Below, piece by piece: positions 57,199 through 64,000 of a stretch of DNA of 64,000 nt. Position 1 is the stretch's first letter; every line of letters starts with the position of its first letter. The position numbers and the translations under genes were made by a program. The DNA is from Thermoplasmata archaeon (GTDB lineage: Archaea > Thermoplasmatota > Thermoplasmata > Lutacidiplasmatales > UBA184): the NCBI GenBank assembly GCA_035622275.1, contig DASPVQ010000007.1, positions 80,702 to 144,701 on the forward strand. Direction: 5' to 3'. The notes below the pieces were generated by a model. The model had not been told where the DNA came from. It saw only the letters and a list, made by a program, of their open reading frames with translations, and ran no database searches.

Positions 57199-58173
57199 AT
57201 GAAGGCGCTGGTCCTCATCGGCGGCTTCGGCACGCGACTGCGGCCGATCACCTACGCGGTGCCCAAGCAGCTGATCCCGATCGCCGGCAAGCCGCTCCTG
57301 TACCATGTCCTCGACCTGCTGCCGGCCGACGTCGAGGAGGTCGTGCTGGCGACCGGCTACAAGGCCGAGGAGATCGCCGGGTACGTGCGGGCCCATCCGC
57401 TGCGTTGGCCGGTGCGCACCGTGCCCGAGGCGGAGCCGCTCGGGACCGGCGGCGGGATGCGCCACGCAGGGGACGGGATGTCCGACCCGTTCTTCCTCCT
57501 CAACTCCGACGTGATCGCCTCCGCGGACCTCGCCGCCCTGCGCGCCGCGCACGCCGCGCGAACGGGCGTCGGGACGATGGCGCTCTTCGAGGTCGACGAC
57601 CCGCGCCCGTACGGCGTCGCCGCCCTCGGGCCCGACGACCGGATCACCGCCTTCGTCGAGAAGCCGGAGCCGAAGGACGCGCCGTCGCGCTGGATCAACG
57701 CGGGGCTGGCGATCTGGGGCCGCCCGGCGCTGGACGCCGTCCCGCCGGGACGGCCGGTGAGCTTCGAGCGCGAGGTCGTCCCCGGGCTTCTCGAGCGGGG
57801 CGTGTACGGGTTCCGCTTCTCGGGGTACTGGGACGATGCCGGGACGCCGGAGCGCCTGCTCCACGCCCAGCGCCTGCTCTTCGATGACCACCGGGGGGGC
57901 CCGGGCGGCGTACCCCGGGGGGCGTTCGGCACCGGGCCGGTCAGCGCCCTCGCGGGCGCCCGCGCCGCGGGCGCTTCCTTCGGACGGTACGTGACCCTCG
58001 GCGAGGGCGCGGTCGTCGAGGCGGGCGCGCACGTCGAGAACTCGGTGCTGATGGACGGGGTGCACATCGCGCGCGACGCCACGGTCCGCGGATCGATCCT
58101 CGGACCCGGCGTGAGGGTCGGCGCGGGACGCGAGGTGACCGGCCAGGTGCTCGGCGAGGGCGCGGAGGTCTAG
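57199..58173 (+). CDS. Sugar nucleotidyltransferase (mannose-1-phosphate guanylyltransferase-like)
   Basis: A 324-residue enzyme. The nucleotide-binding start is ALVLIGGFGTRLRPITYAVP, with GTGGGMRHA, LLNSDVIAS and the AFVEKPEPK motif, then RWINAGLAIWG. The C-terminal third is a left-handed beta-helix with short repeats (ASFGRYVTLGEGAVVEAG). The layout matches archaeal GDP-mannose pyrophosphorylases, though glucose-1-phosphate forms look similar. It would feed surface glycan or protein glycosylation. Confidence 0.88.
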   Translation: MKALVLIGGFGTRLRPITYAVPKQLIPIAGKPLLYHVLDLLPADVEEVVLATGYKAEEIAGYVRAHPLRWPVRTVPEAEPLGTGGGMRHAGDGMSDPFFLLNSDVIASADLAALRAAHAARTGVGTMALFEVDDPRPYGVAALGPDDRITAFVEKPEPKDAPSRWINAGLAIWGRPALDAVPPGRPVSFEREVVPGLLERGVYGFRFSGYWDDAGTPERLLHAQRLLFDDHRGGPGGVPRGAFGTGPVSALAGARAAGASFGRYVTLGEGAVVEAGAHVENSVLMDGVHIARDATVRGSILGPGVRVGAGREVTGQVLGEGAEV

Positions 58174-58174
58174 C

Positions 58175-59212
58175 TCAGCTCGCCGGCCCCGTCACGACGA
58201 CCTTGACCGCCGTCTCGGGCCGACGCGCGAGGTCGAACGCCTCTTCGATACGCTCGAGCGGGATGCGATGCGTCACGAGGTCCTCGAGCGGGAGCTGCCC
58301 CGAGGCCGCGAGCCGATGGACTTCGGCGATGTCCGGCTCGGTGGTCGCGTACGAGGGAACGAGCCGCACCCCGCGCAGGTACAGCGACTGCAGGTCGCCG
58401 TCGAGCCGGCTCTCGGGCTCGGGGAGCCCGAACAGGTTCACGGTGCCCGCGCGCCGCACGATCTCGGTGGCCTGGCGCACGACGGCCGGGGCCCCGGTCG
58501 CCACGACCGCGAGATCGACGCCGCGGCCATCGGTCGCCCGATCCACCGCGGCGGCGATGGCGCCCGGTGTCCGGGGATCGACGACGGCGTCGATCCCGCC
58601 CGACTCGGCTGCCTGACGGCGCCGCGGTGCGATCTCGCTGCCGCCGACCCAGCCCGCCCCGAGCGCGCGCGCGAGGCGGGCGTAGAGAAGGCCCACCGGA
58701 CCGAGGCCGAGTACGAACACCGAGCCCTGCGGCGGCAGTCCGACCCTTCGAAGGGCGGTGAGCGCGCATCCGGCCGGCTCGAGCAGCGCGCCCACGTCCC
58801 AGCTGATCCGATCGTCCAGCGGCAGCACGGCGCCGCGATCGACGTTCTCGCGGGGGACGCGGAACGCCTCGGCGAAGCCTCCGGGATCGATGTTCGTGCG
58901 CGAGAAGGTCGGGCAGAACGTCAGGTCGCCGCGCGCGCACACCTCGCAGGCATAGCACGGGACATGGTGGTGCACGAAGACCCGCTGGCCCAGGGCGAGC
59001 CCCTCGACCCCGCTGCCCCGATCGGCGACCCGCCCCACGGGCTCGTGGCCGAGGACGCCCGCGGAGCGGTAGCGCCCCCGCAGCTTCTCCAGGTCGGTGC
59101 CGCAGACGCCGCAGGCCGCGAGCGAGACGACCACCTCGCCGGGGCCGGCCGTCGGCGCCGGCACGTCGGAGACCTCGACGCCGCCGCCCGGCGCGAGATG
59201 CCCGAACCTCAT
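58175..59212 (-). CDS. Zinc-dependent sorbitol/threonine dehydrogenase-like (MDR)
   Basis: Start at the ATG sharing ATGA with the aminotransferase stop, 345 residues. Zinc site: AACGVCGTDLEKL (catalytic Cys) and LGHEPVG. The structural-zinc cysteines are CYACEVCARGDLTFC and the late ligand is LLEPAGCALTAL. VLGLGPVGLLYARLARALG binds NAD. It resembles sugar-alcohol or threonine dehydrogenases. Coupling to a PLP enzyme suggests an amino-acid-derived substrate, but that is inference. Confidence 0.87.
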   Translation of the reverse strand: MRFGHLAPGGGVEVSDVPAPTAGPGEVVVSLAACGVCGTDLEKLRGRYRSAGVLGHEPVGRVADRGSGVEGLALGQRVFVHHHVPCYACEVCARGDLTFCPTFSRTNIDPGGFAEAFRVPRENVDRGAVLPLDDRISWDVGALLEPAGCALTALRRVGLPPQGSVFVLGLGPVGLLYARLARALGAGWVGGSEIAPRRRQAAESGGIDAVVDPRTPGAIAAAVDRATDGRGVDLAVVATGAPAVVRQATEIVRRAGTVNLFGLPEPESRLDGDLQSLYLRGVRLVPSYATTEPDIAEVHRLAASGQLPLEDLVTHRIPLERIEEAFDLARRPETAVKVVVTGPAS

Positions 59213-60594
59213 TCCCGGGCGCGCGCCGCGCCGATCGCGGCGTCGACGATCTCGATCGCCTCGTCGATCTCGGCGCGCTGCACGATCAGCGGTGGGATGT
59301 AGCGGATCGTCGAGCGTCCGCACGGCAACAGGATCAGGCCCCGCCGGTAGCTCTCCTCGATGACGCGGTCGCGGAACCGGGGCGCCGGCGCCTTCGTCGA
59401 GCGGTCGCGCACGAACTCGGTCGCCGTGAGGAGCCCCAGGCCGCGCACGTCGCCGATCTCCTCGTGGCGCGCCTGCAGCTCGCGCAGACGGCCGAGCAGG
59501 TAGTCGCCCTGGAGGCGCGCGTTGTCCAGGAGGCGGTCCTTCTCGAGCACGTCGAGCGTCGCGAGCGCCGCCCGCGCCGCGACCGGGTTGCCCCCGAACG
59601 TGCTCGAGTGCGCGCCCGCGACGGGGAAGTCGAGGTCGGCGCGCACGACGACCGCTCCCATCGGCAGCCCGCCCCCGAGGGCCTTGGCCATCGTGACGAT
59701 ATCCGGCACGACCCCGTGGTGCTCGATCGCGAACCACCGGCCGGTGCGTCCCATCCCCGCCTGCACCTCGTCGTCGATGAACAGGATGCCGTGCTCGTCG
59801 AGGATCGACTTGATCGTCGGGTGCCAGCCCTTCGGCGGCACGACGTAGCCACCCTCGCCCAGGACGGGTTCGACGATCATCGCCGCGACGTCGTCCGGCG
59901 GGATCGACGTCTCGAAGTAGAGCTCCTTCAGGATCTTGGCGCAGTAGAGGTCGCAGCTCGGGTACTCGAGCTGGTACGGGCACCGGTAGCAGTACGGTGC
60001 CGGGATGTGGTGGCCGCCGCCGACGAACGGCGCGTAGCGGGCGCGTTGCACCGGCTTCGAGCTCGTCAGCGAGAGCGCGCCCATCGATCGGCCGTGGAAG
60101 GAGCCCAGCAGACCGAGCACGATGGGGCGCTGACGATGCCAGCGGGCGATCTTCAGCGCGGCCTCGGCGCTCTCGGTGCCGCTGTTGGTGAAGAACACCT
60201 TCTTGGGGAACGCGCCGGGGGCGATCCCCGCGAGGCGCTCGGCGAGCCGCACCTGGACCTCGTAGTAGTAGTCGGTGCCGGCAAAGTGGCTGAGCCGGCC
60301 GACCTGGTCGCGCACGGCGCGAACGACCTCGGGGTGGGCGTAGCCGAGCGCGTTCACCGCGACCCCGGCCGAGAAGTCGAGGAGCCGGTTGCCGTCCACG
60401 TCCGTGATCCACATGCCGTCCCCGGAGTCGGCCACGATCGGCGCGACCCGGGTCGTGGTCATGAGCGCGGCACGATCGCGGGCGATCAGCGCGAGCGCCT
60501 TCGGACCGGGGATCGGGGTCCGGAGCACGACCCCCCGTTTCGAGGGGTCGGGCGCGGACGGCGCGGCGGACGGCGGAGGAGCGCTCTGGCTCAT
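59209..60594 (-). CDS. Class III PLP aminotransferase or amino-acid racemase
   Basis: A 461-residue class III PLP enzyme. Visible motifs include FFTNSGTESAEAALKIARWH, GSFHGRSMGALSLTSSKPVQ, ILFIDDEVQAGMGRTGRWFA and the PLP lysine in IVTMAKALGGGLPMG. The inserted cysteine cluster YCYRCPYQLEYPSCDLYCAK is found in archaeal GABA/ornithine-type enzymes, including the Thermococcales broad amino-acid racemases. So ornithine or 4-aminobutyrate transamination and racemisation are all possible. It is translationally coupled to the dehydrogenase that follows. Confidence 0.88.
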   Translation of the reverse strand: MSQSAPPPSAAPSAPDPSKRGVVLRTPIPGPKALALIARDRAALMTTTRVAPIVADSGDGMWITDVDGNRLLDFSAGVAVNALGYAHPEVVRAVRDQVGRLSHFAGTDYYYEVQVRLAERLAGIAPGAFPKKVFFTNSGTESAEAALKIARWHRQRPIVLGLLGSFHGRSMGALSLTSSKPVQRARYAPFVGGGHHIPAPYCYRCPYQLEYPSCDLYCAKILKELYFETSIPPDDVAAMIVEPVLGEGGYVVPPKGWHPTIKSILDEHGILFIDDEVQAGMGRTGRWFAIEHHGVVPDIVTMAKALGGGLPMGAVVVRADLDFPVAGAHSSTFGGNPVAARAALATLDVLEKDRLLDNARLQGDYLLGRLRELQARHEEIGDVRGLGLLTATEFVRDRSTKAPAPRFRDRVIEESYRRGLILLPCGRSTIRYIPPLIVQRAEIDEAIEIVDAAIGAARARE

Positions 60595-60676
60595 CGGTGC
60601 ACCGGCCCCTTTACGCGCGGGCTGAGCCTAAAGGCTTGGGGGCCGGCCCGCCGCGCAGCGCGAGTCCAGCGGCTCC

Positions 60677-60683
60677 CTTTATG
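60677..60683 (+). promoter_or_regulatory. TATA box of the 60710 gene
   Basis: CTTTATG, centred 30 nt before the ATG at 60710. Confidence 0.45.
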
Positions 60684-60709
60684 CCGTTCCACCGGGGTCG
60701 CCCGCGTGG

Positions 60710-60994
60710 ATGGGGGCCGCGCGGGAGAAGGCGGACCGAGAGAAGACCGGGCTCGAGGCGATCCGCGAGGTCGTACCGGGGCGCGCGGTGCTCACCGAGC
60801 TCGCCCGCGGCTTCCTGCTCGTCCAGGAGTCGAACCGCGAACGCGCCGTCCAGTTCGCCGCGACGTTCCTGCGCGAATGCACGGGGACCGCGCCGCCCGA
60901 GCGGATCGAGGGGACCCGGCCGGTCACGGTCGCTCGGCTGCGGTTCGGCCGGTCGGGACGCGGGCCCGTGGAACCGACGAACGGGCCGCCCTGA
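60710..60994 (+). CDS. Small hypothetical protein, 94 aa
   Basis: Not recognised. A TATA box 30 nt upstream supports expression. The product starts basic and helical (REKADREKTGLEAIREVVPG), with AVLTELARGFLLVQESNRER and QFAATFLRECTGTAPPERIE. No membrane segment or cofactor motif. The last 71 bp overlap the end of the convergent aminotransferase, so its C-terminus is probably not conserved. Confidence 0.55.
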   Translation: MGAAREKADREKTGLEAIREVVPGRAVLTELARGFLLVQESNRERAVQFAATFLRECTGTAPPERIEGTRPVTVARLRFGRSGRGPVEPTNGPP

Positions 60995-61970
60995 CGGGCC
61001 GGGGGGCCGTCGAGACGGCGCGGGCGCGGACCGCGAGGTAGGCGGCGAGATCGCTCGGGAACGAGCGACGCGTGAGGCATACCCGCACGCCGGCCGGCTC
61101 CCCGAAGAACGAGCCCGGGCACACGAGCACGCCCGCCCGGAGGCAACGTCGGCCGAAGGCGCGCCCGTCCGGCCCGATCGACGTGTCGAACACGGTCGAC
61201 CCACCGCCGCCCCGATCGCCCGGAGTGGCCCGATGCCAGAGGGCCCGGTGTCGGTCGACGAGCCGACGCACGATCGCCAGAAGGCGCTCGCGCTCCTCGA
61301 GGATCGTGAGCGCCGTCGCCACGGAGTGCGGCGGCACCCGATCGGTCACGAGCCCGTGGAAGCGCGCGAACGATGCCGCCTCGCGCTCCGGCACCGCGAG
61401 AAAGCCGACGCGCAGGACATCCGCACCATACACCTTGGTGAACGAGCCCGTCGACCATAGTCGGGGCCACCCCCAGCGCTGCACGGACGGTTCGCGGGTG
61501 AACTCACGGAACGTCTCGTCGACCACCAGGGCCCCGGCGCCGTCGAGCCGTGCGCCGAGATCCTCGCGGGGCGCGAGCCACCCGGTCGGGTTGTTCGGCC
61601 GGGACAGGAGCGCGAGCTGCGCCGGCCGGCCCGGGCCCACGAGGCGATAGCCCCACCAGCGGGCCGTGTCGAACAGGGGCGGGTACTCGGGGAATGCGAT
61701 GCGGCAGGCGCCGACCGGACCGGGACCCTGTCGGGCGAGGTAGGCGATCGCGAGCGCGTTCGCCTCGCTCGCCCCGTGGGTCAGGAACAGCCGATCGTCA
61801 CCGACGCCGAGCCCGTGGGCGAGGCGTCGACGCAATTCGGCCTCCGAGGCCGTCCGCACCTCGCGCGCGGTCGGTCGCGGCAGCGAGAGCGAGCCGTTCA
61901 TGCCGCTCTCCGCGAGATGGTGCGGGACCCCCGCGTGGCGGTCGATGTAATCGCCGAGCGGGAAGCCCAT
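60924..61970 (-). CDS. Class I/II PLP aminotransferase (HisC-like)
   Basis: A 348-residue fold-type I aminotransferase. LFLTHGASEANALAIAYLAR binds the PLP phosphate side, LLSRPNNPTGWL is the NPTG loop, ALVVDETFREF carries the PLP-ring Asp and STGSFTKVYGADVLRVGF holds the catalytic lysine and Arg. The C-terminal Arg for substrate carboxylate is in GVRVCLTRRSF. The final 40 residues are low-complexity and overlap the convergent small gene. Histidinol-phosphate or aromatic aminotransferase subtypes cannot be told apart. Confidence 0.82.
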   Translation of the reverse strand: MGFPLGDYIDRHAGVPHHLAESGMNGSLSLPRPTAREVRTASEAELRRRLAHGLGVGDDRLFLTHGASEANALAIAYLARQGPGPVGACRIAFPEYPPLFDTARWWGYRLVGPGRPAQLALLSRPNNPTGWLAPREDLGARLDGAGALVVDETFREFTREPSVQRWGWPRLWSTGSFTKVYGADVLRVGFLAVPEREAASFARFHGLVTDRVPPHSVATALTILEERERLLAIVRRLVDRHRALWHRATPGDRGGGGSTVFDTSIGPDGRAFGRRCLRAGVLVCPGSFFGEPAGVRVCLTRRSFPSDLAAYLAVRARAVSTAPRPVRAARSSVPRARVPTGRTAAERP

Positions 61971-62264
61971 CGCCGGCGCGAGCCGGACGTCGGATTAAGC
62001 GACCACGACCGAGCGCCCCGGGCATCTGTCGACCGGTCCGCGTGCCGCGGCCGACGGTCGCGAGCCGCCGGTCGCGACGAGGGTCGATCCGGCCGCGAGC
62101 TGACTCCCGCTTCGGCGGATCGCGACCGAGGCGAGGATCTCGAGGACAAGGGCCTCCGGCGGGGAGGTTGCTCAAGTGACCGGCCGCCGGCCCGCCGTAC
62201 GCCCGGGGCGGGCCGAGTGCGCGTGGAGCGGAACGCTCTAAGCGGCGGACGCCGGGGTGCTCGC

Positions 62265-62759
62265 GTGCGCGCCCCCGCGACCACGACGCCGTCCGTCCAG
62301 GTCGGTCCGAACGGCCGCATCCTCGCGCTCTCCGCCGCCTGGTCCTCCGATGGTGCCCGGCGTCGCGCGGAGGCCCGCCGGGCCGGTCGGTGCGTCGAGT
62401 GTGGCGATCCCCTCGAGAGCCACCGGAGCACGTACTGCTCGCGGCGCTGCCGATGGAAGTTCCACGGCCACTATTTCTGGGACTCCGCCCGATCGTTCGT
62501 GATGCTGCGCGACGGCTACCGCTGCCGGCTGTGCGGCGCCCGACGGCGGGCCCGCGAGCTCGAGGTGGACCACATCCTCGAAATCGCCGCGGGCGGCGCG
62601 GCGCTCGAGTACTCGAACCTGCAGACCGTCTGCCGCAGCTGCCACCGGGCCAAGACCACCGCGTTCCGGCGTGGTCGTCAGCGTCCCGTGCCGGTGCCAC
62701 CCTCGAGCGACCGCTCGAGCGTGGGGATCGAGAATCCGAGCCCGGTCCCGGTGCCGTAG
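62265..62759 (+). CDS. HNH nuclease-domain protein
   Basis: Best start is the GTG at 62265 (164 residues). Two zinc-binding parts are seen. The first is a treble-clef-like knuckle CVECGDPLESHRSTYCSRRC. The second is the HNH domain itself, CRLCGARRRARELEVDHILE, then EYSNLQTVCRSCHRAKT, with the catalytic DH pair, the Asn and the Cys-x2-Cys zinc ligands. The last 27 residues are a Pro/Ser tail read antisense to threonine synthase (82-bp overlap). It looks like a stand-alone endonuclease with no partner gene. Confidence 0.85.
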   Translation: MRAPATTTPSVQVGPNGRILALSAAWSSDGARRRAEARRAGRCVECGDPLESHRSTYCSRRCRWKFHGHYFWDSARSFVMLRDGYRCRLCGARRRARELEVDHILEIAAGGAALEYSNLQTVCRSCHRAKTTAFRRGRQRPVPVPPSSDRSSVGIENPSPVPVP

Positions 62760-63889
62760 AGCAGCACGGTCTCCCCGCCGCGGATCGCCCGCCGTTCGAC
62801 CAGGGCCGGCAGGGCCGCGTACGGGGCGGCGGCTTCGGGCGAGGCGGAGATGCCGTGACGATCGCCGAGCTGTCGCATCGCTCCGAGGATCGAGCGGTCC
62901 GTCACCCGGATCCCTCCGCCTCCGCTCTCCCGGATCGCCTCGAGGATCCGCTCGCCGGCGAACGGCGCCGGCACGAGGAGCCCGGGGGCCAACGTGCGGG
63001 GCTCGTCCCAGCCCGCGACCTGCGTCGCCCCGTCGTCCAGGGCCCGTACGACGGGGGCGCAGCCCTCGGGCTGGATCGCGTACAGGCGGGGGATCCGCTC
63101 GAGGAGGCCCAGCGACCGGAGCGTTCGGAAGGCGCGCCACATTCCGATGAGCCCGGTGCCGCCGCCGGTCGGGTAGAGGATCGCGTCGGGGAGGGCGTCC
63201 GCGCCCAGTTCCTCGAAGATCTCGAATCCCATCGTCTTCTTTCCTTCCACCCGGTACGGCTCCCGCAGCGTAGAGAGGTCGAAGGCGCTGCGCGCACGCT
63301 CCGCCTGCCGGGCGGCCGCTCCCACCTCGCGCAGCGTCCCGGGCAGCGCGATCACCTCGGCGCCGAATGTCCGGGCGGCCTCGGCGATGGACGCGGGCGC
63401 CTGCTCGGGGAGGTAGACCCGAACGCGTCGACCGGCGCGGGCTCCGTACGCGGCGAGCGCGACGCCCGCGTTCCCGGCGCTCGGCACGAAGAGTTCCTCG
63501 AGGCCAAGCTCCCGGGCTCGCGAAACGGCGACCGCCATCCCGCGGGCCTTGAACGAACCGGTCGGGAGGCCGCCATCGTCCTTCTCGAGGACCCGGATTC
63601 CCGGCGCGGCCGAAATCTCTCCGAGATCGAGGATCGGCGACCCGCCCTCCCCCAGGGTGGCGATGTGCCGATCGTCGCGGACGGGCAGCAGCTCCCGGTA
63701 TCGCCACAGGCTGCGCGCGCGGGCGGGGAGCGCGGCGAGCCAGCGGCGGGGGTCCAGGTGCTCGAGGTCGTACTCCGCGAAGAGCGCCTGCCCGCACGTC
63801 GGGCAGACCCCGGTCGGCCGGTCGGGGTCGACGTCGTTGCAGCAGGCCCGGCAGCTCAGCCGCCAGAGCAACGAGCCGGTCGACGTCAC
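62678..63889 (-). CDS. thrC: Threonine synthase
   Basis: Start placed at the GTG at 63889 because a perfect GGAGGTGA lies 8 nt upstream (63898-63905); GTG at 63943 is the other choice. The 403-residue PLP enzyme begins with a zinc ribbon (LSCRACCN, CPTCGQALF) typical of archaeal threonine synthase. The PLP lysine is in GLPTGSFKARGMAVA, the phosphate loop is PTGGGTGLIG, and SAGNAGVALAAYGARAG is the substrate-binding segment. It converts O-phosphohomoserine to threonine. A related PLP lyase is possible but less likely. Confidence 0.9.
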   Translation of the reverse strand: MTSTGSLLWRLSCRACCNDVDPDRPTGVCPTCGQALFAEYDLEHLDPRRWLAALPARARSLWRYRELLPVRDDRHIATLGEGGSPILDLGEISAAPGIRVLEKDDGGLPTGSFKARGMAVAVSRARELGLEELFVPSAGNAGVALAAYGARAGRRVRVYLPEQAPASIAEAARTFGAEVIALPGTLREVGAAARQAERARSAFDLSTLREPYRVEGKKTMGFEIFEELGADALPDAILYPTGGGTGLIGMWRAFRTLRSLGLLERIPRLYAIQPEGCAPVVRALDDGATQVAGWDEPRTLAPGLLVPAPFAGERILEAIRESGGGGIRVTDRSILGAMRQLGDRHGISASPEAAAPYAALPALVERRAIRGGETVLLYGTGTGLGFSIPTLERSLEGGTGTGR

Positions 63890-64000
63890 GCCGTGGTTCA
63901 CCTCCGCGGCCGGCGGCGCCCGCGTCCTACCGGGCGCAGGCACCGGGCTCGGATGGGCTCGGCCGGATTCGAGTCCGCACCGTCAGAGAAAGTGCCCGTT

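Noticed and set aside
1..64000. CRISPR array, rRNA operon, replication origin or intact insertion sequence
   Set aside because: No regularly spaced repeats, rRNA-like sequence, Cdc6/Orc gene or transposase was found on reading both strands.

Overview
The window is a gene-dense, roughly 70% G+C stretch of an archaeal chromosome. Archaeal marker genes place it: group II chaperonin (thermosome), aIF2-beta, deoxyhypusine synthase, ribosomal protein L21e, RNA polymerase subunit Rpb4/F, DUF655, Pus10, NcsA-type tRNA thiolase, XerA, a presenilin-type A22 protease and TATA-box promoters that are often leaderless. A glyceraldehyde dehydrogenase of the Thermoplasma/Picrophilus type, a kumamolisin-type acid peptidase and a DUF6015-like protein point to the Thermoplasmatota, probably an uncultured high-GC member. 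That lineage call is inference from gene content only. No rRNA, CRISPR array or intact mobile element is visible.

Layout. 1-4386 (minus): the edge of a PAS protein, a GNAT acetyltransferase, a zinc alcohol dehydrogenase, a DrrAB-like ABC exporter and a cyclic-nucleotide-binding protein. 4481-7825 (plus): a DtxR-type regulator followed by a three-gene metal ABC importer. 7857-12155: an HxlR regulator, divergent from a MoaD/ThiS-like protein with its beta-propeller partner, then a MarR-MFS efflux pair. 12427-15465: a giant adenylate cyclase/ATPase/TPR signalling protein. 15634-26703 (minus): tRNA-Lys and a long run with DHS, A22 protease, aIF2-beta-TRAM, HAD phosphatase, aldo/keto reductase, ValRS, an ABC-2 transporter and LysRS. 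26765-31716: an unknown gene, the thermosome, Hsp20, an O-methyltransferase and a Kef-type antiporter.

31713-39638 (minus): a hydroxyproline epimerase/deaminase/kumamolisin cluster abuts ksgA. The conserved archaeal block Pus10-L21e-RpoF-DUF655-ksgA is interrupted by about 1 kb carrying a dead tyrosine integrase. 39737-48786: a DUF6015-like protein, an NcsA-HADH-PrsW operon, XerA, a FAD amine oxidoreductase, glycerate kinase facing glyceraldehyde dehydrogenase, and ThyX. 48894-52814: MetRS, a PHP phosphoesterase, tRNA-Cys and a winged-helix protein. 53037-63889: an Ig-repeat surface protein, DUF998, NDH-2, a sugar nucleotidyltransferase, a dehydrogenase/class III aminotransferase pair, a second aminotransferase, an HNH protein and threonine synthase.

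Most striking points: (i) ValRS and MetRS have no ATG/GTG/TTG start and appear to begin at CTG and ACG, each 8 nt after GGAGG; (ii) a translationally coupled peptidase-epimerase-deaminase operon suggests collagen or hydroxyproline-peptide use; (iii) a class III adenylate cyclase with all catalytic residues sits in the same window as a cAMP-type receptor domain; (iv) an integrase scar, with its catalytic Arg codon now a stop, lies inside a conserved information-processing operon; (v) several promoters carry inverted repeats at or over the TATA box, beside their own regulator genes.
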